This document shows, in pieces, positions 8,681 through 16,194 of a stretch of 57,209 nucleotides of DNA (position 1 is the first letter of the stretch; each line of letters opens with the position of its first letter). The notes beneath the pieces were generated by a model. It did not search any database and was not told the origin of the DNA. It saw only the letters and a program-made list of their open reading frames with translations. Source of the stretch: Streptomyces fructofermentans (GTDB taxonomy: Bacteria > Actinomycetota > Actinomycetes > Streptomycetales > Streptomycetaceae); the NCBI RefSeq assembly GCF_014651055.1, contig NZ_BMWD01000037.1, forward strand, positions 1-57,209, written 5' to 3'. The position numbers and the translations under genes are program-made.

Positions 8681-8700
8681 CGTGACGCTCCGACGTCACG
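8681..8700. promoter_or_regulatory. Perfect 7-bp inverted repeat CGTGACG/CGTCACG upstream of tgmA
   Basis: CGTGACG and CGTCACG flank a 6-base centre, 37 bases before the tgmA start, in its 5' region. On the lower strand the element overlaps the stop codon of a possible 27-codon ORF. It may be an operator or an attenuating hairpin; no regulator gene lies nearby, so the role is open. Confidence 0.4.
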
Positions 8701-8779
8701 TCGCCCGACGGGTCTGCTGGGCTTCCACGGAGATATACGAATCGAACTGGAGAATGGTTGCCTTACTCTGCGTAGTCAT
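8696..8779 (-). CDS. Possible 27-codon small ORF upstream of tgmA
   Basis: This reading frame encodes a peptide beginning MTTQSKATILQFDSYISVEA. Its codons (AGT, AAG, ATT, TAT, GCA) are much less GC-rich than the surroundings. It lacks a good ribosome site of its own, but its ATG lies inside the end of another small frame (8763-9023), in an overlap compatible with translational coupling. It could be a second peptide substrate, a leader peptide or chance. I do not recognise a family. Confidence 0.22.
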   Translation of the reverse strand: MTTQSKATILQFDSYISVEAQQTRRAT

Positions 8780-9023
8780 CGGAGGAGTACGGTCCGTGAA
8801 CGGCTCCGGCTCCCGCCGTCCTGCGCGCACAGGGCGGGCGTCCACCTCGTAGGACGTATGCCCCGGAGGTACGGATCCGGGGCCGCGCGGAGGTCGGCGC
8901 GCGGGCGCGCCCGAGCGTCTGGTGGTCGCCCAAGGCGCCGTCCGGGTGACCGCGGACCGGCCGGTCGGCATGCCGCGGCAGCCCGGCCCGTCGTGTCCGC
9001 AGGGCTCTGGCCTCGCGTTTCAT
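8763..9023 (-). CDS. Doubtful 86-codon ORF with strong Shine-Dalgarno
   Basis: The ATG at 9023 follows GGGAGGTG with an 8-base spacer, one of the best ribosome sites in the window. The predicted peptide (starting MKREARALRTRRAG, ending HGPYSSDDYAE) is Arg-rich with weak codon bias and no recognised domain. The frame ends inside the start of the 27-codon ORF. It may be a real small gene of the graspetide operon or a fortuitous frame. Confidence 0.2.
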   Translation of the reverse strand: MKREARALRTRRAGLPRHADRPVRGHPDGALGDHQTLGRARAPTSARPRIRTSGAYVLRGGRPPCARRTAGAGAVHGPYSSDDYAE

Positions 9024-9591
9024 CCGGAGAACACCTCCCTCTCACCCGTCACGTCCGCCAACCGGAGCCGGACGGCGCACCGTTCGCCCCGGGACGGGGA
9101 CCCGCCCCGCGCGGGGCCGGGCGTCCCGGCCGGACGGTGCCGGCCCGGCCGGACCGCGACGCCGTCCCGGTGCGGACGACGCTCTTGTTCCCGGGTACCT
9201 GGGTTCCGTGTCCCGTCACGGATGTGTCGCACATCTCACGTCGAACGGGCCGCGCGACGGGGCGAACGGGGTTTGCGCGGCGGGTCGGAGGGAAACGCGG
9301 AACCCGACGCGCGCACCGGGGGCCGCAGTCGGCGCACATCGCCCCTCGACGCACATCGCCCGCGGCCGAACCGGGCCTGCCGGATGCGCGTCCTGACGGC
9401 GGCTCAGGGAGGCCCACGCGCGAACCGGTGCGCCGAGTGCACCCGGCCCTCGACCGAACGGCCCGGACAACTCGGACGGCTCGAACGGCTCGGACGGCTC
9501 GGACAATCCTGAAAACCCGGTCGGCCCGGACCGTCCACCCGACCCGGACCGCCCGGAGCCGGGTCCCGGGGTGACGTCCCGGGGGGTCAGG
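9024..9591. other. Gene-free stretch with short ggctcggac-type repeats
   Basis: I see no frame with convincing codon bias or a known domain on either strand. Near 9465-9510 a degenerate tandem of ggctcggac/ggctcgaac units occurs, followed by ccggaccg-rich low complexity up to the end of the saccharopine-dehydrogenase gene. Confidence 0.55.
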
Positions 9592-10755
9592 TCAGGCCGG
9601 CTCGTCCGTTCGCAGACCGAAGTCGAGCCCCTCGGCGGCGAGTTCGGACAGCCACCGCTCGGACCGTTCGGCCGTCTCCGCCGCCCTGCTGAGTCCCGGC
9701 GGCAGATCGCCGTCCAGGACGTGCCGCACGCCGAGCGCGAGCGTACGGGACACGCAGCGGGCCATCGCGCTCTCCCGCGCGTCCCCCTCCTGGTCCAGCA
9801 GGTACCGGCCCGACCAGGTCCGTCCCGAGCCGTCGCGCACGTCGAGCGAGACGGCGAGGACCACCCGGTCGCGGTCGGCGCCGGTCATCGGGTGGCGGGC
9901 CGCCAGTTCCGCCGCGAGCCCGGCGATCCGCTCGTCGTCCCCTCCGCGGAGTTCCTCGAAGACCGGCTGCCAGGCGTCGAGCCAGCCGTCCAGGCGCAGG
10001 GTGCCGCGGATGAAGGTACGGGGCGTCCAGGCCCGCGGCAGTCCGTACTGGGCGAGGAACGGGAGGCTGTCGCGGTTCGGGTAGGCCTCGAACGGCTCGC
10101 CGTCCACCAGGTGCGGCCGGGTGGCCTCCCAGGGCCGCTCCACCGTCGTCTCGGCCCCGTCCTCCAGGTAACGGGCGGGCGAGCGCAGCGCGTTGAGGAC
10201 TCCGGTCGGAGCCCAGCTGAAGCGGTACCTGAAGGCGTTGGGGACCGCGGGGACGCCACCGCAGTAGGAGGTGAGGTCGGCCTCGGCGGTCCCGGTGCCC
10301 AGCCGCTCCCGGGCTCTCGCGATCAGCGAGTGCGCGAAGAGGTGGTCGATGCCCGGGTCGAGTCCCGCCTCGGTGAGGACGACGAGCCCCGCCTCCCGCG
10401 CCGCCGGGACGTGTTCGAGGACCGCGTCGGAGACGTAGCTGGAGCACGCGAAGTGGGCCCCACGCGCCACACAGGCCGCCAGCAGCGGCGCGTGCCCGGT
10501 CGCGGGCAGCATCGAGACCACGACGTCCCCGGGCGCCAGTTCGGCGGTGAGCGCGGGGGGTGTGAGGGCGCGGGGCTCCGCGCGCCCGGTGAGCCCGAGG
10601 GCCGCGAGGGCTTGCACGGCCCGCTCCCGCGTCCGGTGCCACAGGCGTACGCGGGCGCCCGAGTCGACGAGCGCGGCGAGGCCGCTGCCCGTGGAGAGGC
10701 CGGCGCCGATCCAGTGGACGGTGCCGGAGGCGGGGACTGCGCTCGGAGCGTTCAT
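9592..10755 (-). CDS. Saccharopine dehydrogenase family protein (LYS9-like, glutamate-forming type)
   Basis: A 387-residue member of the saccharopine reductase/dehydrogenase C family. The N-terminal Rossmann motif IGAGLSTGSG is near residues 16-25, VVSMLPATGHAPLL follows at about 79-92, and the ACSSYVSD and EAGLDPGIDHLFAH motifs are characteristic of the AASA/glutamate-forming enzyme. The usual reaction interconverts saccharopine with aminoadipate semialdehyde plus glutamate. It begins 7 bases after the stop of a LYS1-like gene, so together they could shuttle lysine to aminoadipate semialdehyde. Direction and true substrate are inference. Confidence 0.85.
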   Translation of the reverse strand: MNAPSAVPASGTVHWIGAGLSTGSGLAALVDSGARVRLWHRTRERAVQALAALGLTGRAEPRALTPPALTAELAPGDVVVSMLPATGHAPLLAACVARGAHFACSSYVSDAVLEHVPAAREAGLVVLTEAGLDPGIDHLFAHSLIARARERLGTGTAEADLTSYCGGVPAVPNAFRYRFSWAPTGVLNALRSPARYLEDGAETTVERPWEATRPHLVDGEPFEAYPNRDSLPFLAQYGLPRAWTPRTFIRGTLRLDGWLDAWQPVFEELRGGDDERIAGLAAELAARHPMTGADRDRVVLAVSLDVRDGSGRTWSGRYLLDQEGDARESAMARCVSRTLALGVRHVLDGDLPPGLSRAAETAERSERWLSELAAEGLDFGLRTDEPA

Positions 10756-10762
10756 CGCGGGC

Positions 10763-11809
10763 TCATCCCTCCGTCAGTCCGAGTGCGCGGCACGTCTCGT
10801 CGAACCTGTCCCGGCAGCGCTCCCACTCCCCGCCCGACGCAAAGGCGGGCAGCCGGGGCGCCAGCGCGGCCGAGAAGTCCCTACTGGCCTCACGGGGCAG
10901 CAGGGAGGGCAGGTTGTCGATGGCGACGAGGTCGAGGACGGGCCGCTCGTGGAGACGCCGTACGGGGTCCGTCCAGTCGGTGACCGTGTCGTAGACCGGC
11001 AGGACGTTGTAAGGGGAGCCGACGTCGCAGGTCACGTCGCACACCGTGCGCAGCCGGCGGCCCGGTTCGTCCAGGTCCTTGTCGGTGAGGAAGGGGGTGA
11101 CGGGCCCGGTGGTCAGGACGGTGTTGACCATCAGCTCGTGCGCGAGCAGGGCCGCGCGGTCCAGGTCTCGGGTCTCGGCGACGTCCCAGCAGGTGGGGGC
11201 GGCGCCGGCCTCGGCGAGCGCGGCGCGCGCGCCGACGCCCGAGCGGCCCAGCGCGCCGATCACCAGCGCGTCGAGGCGGTCCTCCCCGGGGACGGGCCGC
11301 AGCGCCTCGTCGAGTTCCTCCTTCGAGGTGGGGCGCAGCGGGGCCGTCAGCCGGCCCCGGTGGTGCAGGACGGCCAGCGCGGCGCCCACGTAGCCCGCCC
11401 AGTGGCCGAACGCGGCGAGCCTGCGCCCGTGCTCGTCCACCAGGTACTCCAGGTCGAAGAGCGCCCCTCCCCCGGCGGCGAACCGGGTCAGCAGGGCCCG
11501 CGCCCCCGGCTGCTCCTTGTACGCGTGCCCGAAGAAGACATGCCGGTGCCGCAACTCCGCCGGCTCGTCCGGGAGTTCCTTGAGGCCGACGACCACCGCC
11601 CGCGGAGGCGCGCCGGTCCAGGAGCCGGCCGGGACGATCCGGCAGCCGGCCGCCTCGTACTCCTCCACCGGGAAGATCCGCTGCGGGGACTCCTCGACGG
11701 TCAGCGTCACGCCGCTCCCGACGAGCCGACCGGCGTCCGCGGGCACGACCGGGGTGCGCCGCTCGGTCGTACGGGTCTCGTGGCGCAGCCACAGGTGAAG
11801 CTCGCTCAT
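10763..11809 (-). CDS. Saccharopine dehydrogenase-like protein (LYS1-like, lysine-forming type; AlaDH/PNT fold)
   Basis: A 348-residue protein with an alanine dehydrogenase/transhydrogenase N-terminal domain (LWLRHETRTTERRTPVVP near the start, GLKELPDEP, FFGHAYKEQ near 93-101) and a C-terminal NAD-binding half. These motifs are those of fungal LYS1 (saccharopine + NAD to lysine + 2-oxoglutarate). A bacterial gene of this type beside a LYS9-like gene suggests a two-step saccharopine route. Its start overlaps the end of the FAD oxidoreductase by 4 bases (ATGA), so translation is probably coupled. Confidence 0.85.
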   Translation of the reverse strand: MSELHLWLRHETRTTERRTPVVPADAGRLVGSGVTLTVEESPQRIFPVEEYEAAGCRIVPAGSWTGAPPRAVVVGLKELPDEPAELRHRHVFFGHAYKEQPGARALLTRFAAGGGALFDLEYLVDEHGRRLAAFGHWAGYVGAALAVLHHRGRLTAPLRPTSKEELDEALRPVPGEDRLDALVIGALGRSGVGARAALAEAGAAPTCWDVAETRDLDRAALLAHELMVNTVLTTGPVTPFLTDKDLDEPGRRLRTVCDVTCDVGSPYNVLPVYDTVTDWTDPVRRLHERPVLDLVAIDNLPSLLPREASRDFSAALAPRLPAFASGGEWERCRDRFDETCRALGLTEG

Positions 11810-12960
11810 ACGCAGTTGACCTCCGGTCGCGGGGCGTCTGCGGCGAACCGTTCGGCACGCAGCGGGGTGATGTCGACGAAGGGATCATGCCCCAGGAAGA
11901 GGTCGCGGACGACCTCGCCCACGGCGGGTCCCTGGAGGAATCCGTGTCCGGAGAACCCGGTCGCGTACAGGAAGCGGGAGACCGAACGCGCCTCGCCGAT
12001 CAGCGCGTTGCGGTCGGGGGTGACCTCGTACAGGCCCGCCCAGCCGCCCGTCCTGCGCAGGTCGAGCAGGGCGGGGGCGCGGTGCTCCATGGCGGCGCAC
12101 AGGCGCGGGATCCAGCGGTCGTGCGTCCCGGTCGCGAAGCCGGTGCTCTCGTCGGGGTCGGACATGCCGAGGAGCAGACCGGGGCCCTCGGCGTGGAAGT
12201 ACAGGCTGCTGGTGAAGTCGATGGTCATGGGCAGGCGGGGCGGCAGGCCGGGAACCGGTCCGGTGACGGCGATCTGACGGCGCAGCGGCTCCACCGGGAG
12301 GTCCACGCCGGCCATCGCCCCGACGGCCCTCGACCAGGCGCCCGCGGCGCAGACGACGGTGGAGGTGGCGATCCGGCCGCGGTCGGTGACGACGGCCGTG
12401 ACGGCGTCGCCGCGGGTCTCGACACCGGTCACCTCGCAGTGCCGTACGAGGGTCGCGCCGTGGCGGCGGGCCGCCGCGGCGTAGCCGTGCACCACGGCCT
12501 CGGGGGTGCAGTGGCCGTCGTCCGGGGAGAAGGCGGCGGCCAGCAGTCCCTCGGTGCCGATCAGCGGCGACAGGCGGCGGGCCTCTGCCGGGTCCGTCAT
12601 ACGGCTGGGTACGCCGAGGGCGTTCTGCCGTCGTACCCCGGCCTCGAACGACGCGACGTCCTCGGGCGTTGACAGCAGGAAGAGGTAGCCGACGCGGTGC
12701 AGCCCGATGTCCTGGCCGGTGTCCCGCTCGAAGCGGGCGAAGGCCTCCAGGCTCCGCGCTCCGAGCAGGATGTTGAGTTCGTCGGAGAACTGGGCGCGCA
12801 CACCGCCCGCGGCGCGCGAGGTGGAGCCCGACGCCAGTTCGCCCCGCTCGACCAGCAGCACGTCCTCGACGCCGGCCCGGGCCAGGTGGTAGGCGATGCT
12901 CGTGCCCATCACTCCGCCGCCGATCACGACGACCTCCGCGCGTGCGGGCGGGGCGTTCAC
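11806..12960 (-). CDS. FAD-dependent oxidoreductase of the DAO family
   Basis: A 384-residue amine/amino-acid oxidase-type flavoprotein. The FAD dinucleotide motif VVVIGGGVMGTSIAYHLARA is near residues 10-29, GSTSRAAGGVRAQF follows at about 45-58, and the C-terminal ATGFSGHGFLQGPAVGE motif binds the flavin. It resembles sarcosine oxidase beta and related glycine or amino-acid oxidases. With the saccharopine pair it may oxidise a cyclic imino or amino acid such as pipecolate (speculative). The GTG start at 12960 overlaps the stop of an upstream frame as GTGA. Confidence 0.85.
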   Translation of the reverse strand: MNAPPARAEVVVIGGGVMGTSIAYHLARAGVEDVLLVERGELASGSTSRAAGGVRAQFSDELNILLGARSLEAFARFERDTGQDIGLHRVGYLFLLSTPEDVASFEAGVRRQNALGVPSRMTDPAEARRLSPLIGTEGLLAAAFSPDDGHCTPEAVVHGYAAAARRHGATLVRHCEVTGVETRGDAVTAVVTDRGRIATSTVVCAAGAWSRAVGAMAGVDLPVEPLRRQIAVTGPVPGLPPRLPMTIDFTSSLYFHAEGPGLLLGMSDPDESTGFATGTHDRWIPRLCAAMEHRAPALLDLRRTGGWAGLYEVTPDRNALIGEARSVSRFLYATGFSGHGFLQGPAVGEVVRDLFLGHDPFVDITPLRAERFAADAPRPEVNCV

Positions 12961-13103
12961 GCCGGCTCCCGGGCGCGGGCGGCGTCGGCCTCGCGGCGGT
13001 CCGGTGCGAAGGACACTGCTCTCACGGCCGTGCGGACCCGGGCGAGCCGTGCGCCGAGGACGCCGGGGGTGCGGTCGAGGGTGCGGGCGTGGACCAGCGG
13101 CAT
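12957..13103 (-). pseudogene. Remnant or small ORF coupled to the FAD oxidoreductase
   Basis: A frame ending in TGA at 12957 overlaps the oxidoreductase start (GTGA). From the ATG at 13103 it encodes 48 residues beginning MPLVHARTLDRTPGVLGARL. The frame continues upstream to about 13200 with protein-like composition (AARLLAAELGTPVTAVDPAG), then becomes Arg/Pro-rich without a clear start. It looks like the 3' end of a gene whose front was lost or frameshifted, but a real small protein starting at 13103 or at GTG 13112 is possible. Family not recognised. Confidence 0.35.
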
Positions 13104-13200
13104 CGCGCTCACGGCCTCCCCCGCCGGGTCGACGGCCGTGACGGGAGTGCCGAGTTCGGCGGCGAGCAGCCGGGCGGCCCGTGCCCGGTGCTCCGGGGTC

Positions 13201-13445
13201 GGGTGAAGCGGGCGCGCCGGGCGCGCCGGGACTCGATCGCGGTGTCGGTGCCGGGCAGGGCGGTCACCTCGTCGTGGGAGGGGTGGAGGACGTCGTCGGT
13301 CGTCCTCTGTACCTTTCCCACGCCCGCGCCGGTGTCACTCCACCGGCGCGTCCGGGTGACGGCCCCGCGCGGTACCCGCACCCCGACGGGCCTGCCGCGC
13401 GATCCCGCGCGGCCCCGGGTGCGCGCTTGTTCGGTCGGCCCGCCG
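13201..13445. other. Low-complexity stretch between FAD oxidoreductase fragment and ribA terminator
   Basis: GC-rich DNA with gcgcgccgg-type repetition near 13205-13235. No convincing gene was seen on either strand. Confidence 0.5.
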
Positions 13446-13478
13446 CCGCGCGCCGCCGGGGAGGTCGGCGGCGCGCGG
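13446..13478 (-). terminator. Terminator of the GTP cyclohydrolase gene
   Basis: A perfect 12-bp stem CCGCGCGCCGCC/GGCGGCGCGCGG with a 9-base loop begins 15 bases after the stop codon of the leftward ribA-like gene at 13493. Confidence 0.7.
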
Positions 13479-13492
13479 GGCGGCTGCGGGGT

Positions 13493-14152
13493 TCAGGCCC
13501 GGTGGCCGACCACCGCGTCCAGGTGGGGCAGGTCGTGGTCCAGGCGCTCGCGCTTGGTCCGCAGGTAGGTGATGTTGTCCTCGCACGGCGGGATGAGCAG
13601 CGGCACCTGCTCGTCGACTCTGATGCCGTTGCGGAGCAGTGCCTCGCGCTTGCGGGGGTTGTTGGACAGCAGTCTCACCGAGCGGACGCCGAGGTCGTGC
13701 AGGATGTTCGCGGCGACGCCGTAGTCGCGGGCGTCCACGGGCAGTCCCAGGGCGAGGTTCGCCTCGACCGTGTCGAGCCCCTCCGCCTGGAGCTTCATCG
13801 CCTGGAGCTTGGCGAGCAGCCCGATGCCGCGGCCCTCGTGCCCGCGCAGGTAGACGAGGATGCCGCTGCCGTTGGCCGCGATCTCCCGCAGGGCGGTGGT
13901 GAGCTGGGGCCCGCACTCGCAGTGCTGGGACCCGAACGCGTCCCCGGTCAGGCACTCGGAGTGCAGCCGGGTGAGCATTCCCTGTTCCTGTATGTCGCCG
14001 TACACCAGGGCAACTTGTTCGTCTCCGCGATCACGGTCCAGGTATCCGACGGCCTGGAAATGGCCGTACACCGTGGGCAGCGGGGCAATCACGACCCGTT
14101 CGACACCTGAGGGGTGGACTTTCCCGGCGAGCACGCCATCTATTTCTGTCAT
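13493..14152 (-). CDS. Divergent GTP cyclohydrolase II, predicted FAPy-forming (SCO6655 type)
   Basis: A 219-residue GTP cyclohydrolase II homologue. Zinc ligands C67, C78 and C80 lie in HSECLTGD and QHCECG, and the RGHEGRGIGLL active-site loop at 103-113 is intact. The decisive feature is the next helix: canonical enzymes read LRAYxLQ, this one reads LQAMKLQ, with Met119 in place of Tyr. From memory, S. coelicolor SCO6655 has the same change (Met120) and stops at the N-formyl product FAPy instead of deformylating, and swapping the residue converts the activity. Only 39 bases separate it from the divergent creatininase gene, which could supply the missing deformylation. It is therefore unlikely to be the housekeeping riboflavin enzyme. 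Confidence 0.88.
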   Translation of the reverse strand: MTEIDGVLAGKVHPSGVERVVIAPLPTVYGHFQAVGYLDRDRGDEQVALVYGDIQEQGMLTRLHSECLTGDAFGSQHCECGPQLTTALREIAANGSGILVYLRGHEGRGIGLLAKLQAMKLQAEGLDTVEANLALGLPVDARDYGVAANILHDLGVRSVRLLSNNPRKREALLRNGIRVDEQVPLLIPPCEDNITYLRTKRERLDHDLPHLDAVVGHRA

Positions 14153-14191
14153 GATTCTGGTTCCTAAGCAGAGACGAAAGGTCGCGAGAAC

Positions 14192-14983
14192 ATGGTCAAT
14201 TCGGACGGTTCGGAAACTCGGTTCACGGTGTCAGGCCCCTTGCCGGGGGACACCACGGAGGATGTGCGCGCACGAGGCGCCGGTGTCGCCCGGCAGGTCG
14301 CCGTGCTTCCCGTGGGCAGCTTCGAGCAGCACGGACCGTATCTTCCGCTGTCGACCGACACGCTCGTCGCCTGCGCGATCGCCCGGGAGGTGGCTTCCGC
14401 ATTCCCCGTTCACCTCCTTCCTCCGGTGACGATCTCCTGCTCGCACGAACACGCGGCCTGGCCGGGAACGGTGAGCATTTCCTCCGTGACTCTTCATGCG
14501 GTGGTGCGGGACATCGCCGACTCGCTGCGCAGGTCGGGTGTGGACACCCTCGTTCTTGTCAACGGACACGGCGGAAACTACGTACTGGGCAACGTCGTTC
14601 AGGAATCCACCGCCGCCGGTGCGCGGATGGCTCTCTTCCCGGCGGCCGAGGACTGGGAAGCGGCGCGGGAGAGTTCCGGGATACAGACCTCGTTGCTCAG
14701 CGATATGCATGCGGGGGAAATCGAGACCTCCATTCTGCTGCACACCGATCCGGAATTCGTCAGGCCCGGCTACGAAACCTCCGACTTCGTCGCCGACGAC
14801 CGCAGGCATCTGCTGGCCCTCGGCATGTCCGCCTATACCAAGTCCGGTGTCATCGGGCGCCCTTCGAGGGCGTCCGCCGAGAAGGGGAAGGAGATCCTCG
14901 CCTCGTTGGCCGGCTCCTTCGGAGCGTACTTCTCGCTGCTGACATCGGAGACCGGGCTTCCGGCCGTAACTGATCGGCACTGA
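14192..14983 (+). CDS. Creatininase family protein, candidate FAPy deformylase
   Basis: A 263-residue amidohydrolase of the creatininase fold. Metal and catalytic positions are visible: E45 and H47 in FEQHGPY, D56 in LSTD, H126 in NGHGGN, and E176 in HAGEIETS. The SCSHEHAAWPGTVS block (82-95) is also typical. The usual second His of EQHGPHLP is Tyr here. Archaeal ArfB, from the same family, removes the formyl group of FAPy; next to a FAPy-type cyclohydrolase that role is the natural guess. Its 3' end overlaps the convergent membrane-protein gene by 151 bases. RBS: AAAGG and a nearby GAG. Confidence 0.85.
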   Translation: MVNSDGSETRFTVSGPLPGDTTEDVRARGAGVARQVAVLPVGSFEQHGPYLPLSTDTLVACAIAREVASAFPVHLLPPVTISCSHEHAAWPGTVSISSVTLHAVVRDIADSLRRSGVDTLVLVNGHGGNYVLGNVVQESTAAGARMALFPAAEDWEAARESSGIQTSLLSDMHAGEIETSILLHTDPEFVRPGYETSDFVADDRRHLLALGMSAYTKSGVIGRPSRASAEKGKEILASLAGSFGAYFSLLTSETGLPAVTDRH

Positions 14984-16194
14984 CTGTCCCCGTCCCTTCC
15001 GGCGCGGACCGCGATCCGGGTCCCCGGCGACTCCACCTCGGAGTCCGGGCCCGGCTCGGCCGCCGCGCTGTCCACCCGCGGGCGCCGCAGCCCCGCGTAC
15101 CACCGTCCGAACAGGACCGCGACGCCGGGCAGGCTCGCCACGAGGCTGAGCACCCCGTAGACCACGGCCACCGTCAGTCCCTGCGCGGCTCCCAGACCGG
15201 CCGCGCCGAACGCCCATGCCGTGACGCCCTCCCTCGGCCCCCAGCCGCCGACGTTCAGCGGCAGCCCCATCGCGATCAGCGCGAGCAGTGCCAGCGGCAC
15301 CAGTTCGACGGCCGGGGCGTCCGATCCGGCCACCCGTGCGGCCAGCAGGAACATCGCCACGTGCCCCGCGAGGACGACGACGGACGACAGGGCGACACCC
15401 GGCCAGCTGCCCCGCGCGAGCAGGGCCCCGCGGGCCTCGGTGAGCGCGCCGCGCACGGCCGGGAACCGGCGCGGGACGCGCGTCCCGCGCCTCGTGCGCA
15501 GCACCACGGCCCCGGCCGCACCGCACAGCGAGACCGCGGCCAGCAGCACGGCGAGGTGCCGTGTCCGGTCGAGGACCGGCGAGGGCACGGTGAGCAGCAC
15601 GCTCACGCCGACCAGGGCCAGGACGGCCTGCCCCGCGACCCGTTCGAGGACGACCGCGCGCACTCCGCGCCCGACGTCCCCGGCGCTCTGCCCGTGCCGC
15701 ACGGCGCGGTGGACGTCCCCGAGCACGCCGCCGGGCAGCGCCGCGTTGAGGAACAGCGCCCGGTAGTAGTCGGCGACGGCTGCTCCCAGCGGCAGCCCGA
15801 GCTTCATGCCGCGGGCCACCACGCACCAGCGCCAGGCGCTGAACACGGTGGTGAGCAGGCCGATGCCGAGCGCGGCCAGCACGGTTGGCCCGTCGATGCG
15901 GCGCAGGCCCTCGACGAAGACGCCGGTGCCCAGCCGCCAGGTCAGCACGGTGAGGATGACGATTCCGGCGACCGTGCCGAAGTGGGTGCGCAGGACACGG
16001 GAGCCGAGGCCGGCCCGGAGACCCGCGGCGAGGCGGGTCCGACCGGCACGGGGCCGGAGGGCCGGGACGTCCGGGCGCGCATCGACTCGCGCCCGGGCGG
16101 TCCGCCCCTCCGTGCCGCCGTCACCGGCCGTGGACGACGGTGCGTCGTCCACGGCGGCTGCCCGGGCCTCGTCCGCCATGGCCTGCGCGCCCAT
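14833..16194 (-). CDS. Flippase-like integral membrane protein (lysylphosphatidylglycerol synthase TM / UPF0104 family)
   Basis: A 453-residue membrane protein with a hydrophilic N-terminus (~75 residues), about eight hydrophobic segments from about 80 to 390, and family motifs such as FLNAALPGGVLGDVHRA and LPLNVGGWGPREGVTAW. Relatives include AglD/MprF transmembrane domains, thought to move lipid-linked sugars or lipids. It ends the PTPS-GT-MT operon, its ATG sharing one base with the methyltransferase stop. The C-terminal ~60 residues (from about IAVRAGRDGDSQ) are hydrophilic and encoded opposite the creatininase 3' end; no earlier in-frame stop exists. Confidence 0.82.
   Translation of the reverse strand: MGAQAMADEARAAAVDDAPSSTAGDGGTEGRTARARVDARPDVPALRPRAGRTRLAAGLRAGLGSRVLRTHFGTVAGIVILTVLTWRLGTGVFVEGLRRIDGPTVLAALGIGLLTTVFSAWRWCVVARGMKLGLPLGAAVADYYRALFLNAALPGGVLGDVHRAVRHGQSAGDVGRGVRAVVLERVAGQAVLALVGVSVLLTVPSPVLDRTRHLAVLLAAVSLCGAAGAVVLRTRRGTRVPRRFPAVRGALTEARGALLARGSWPGVALSSVVVLAGHVAMFLLAARVAGSDAPAVELVPLALLALIAMGLPLNVGGWGPREGVTAWAFGAAGLGAAQGLTVAVVYGVLSLVASLPGVAVLFGRWYAGLRRPRVDSAAAEPGPDSEVESPGTRIAVRAGRDGDSQCRSVTAGSPVSDVSSEKYAPKEPANEARISFPFSADALEGRPMTPDLV

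Noticed and set aside
8624..9574. Rightward 316-codon frame opposite the tgm upstream region
   Set aside because: Composition is Arg/Thr/Gly-rich without a domain or codon bias, and it contains the Thr-Ala-Arg array made by the ggctcggac repeats.
8763..9591. Missing graspetide methyltransferase in the gap upstream of tgmA
   Set aside because: No frame on either strand shows a SAM-binding glycine motif or adequate length with coding bias.
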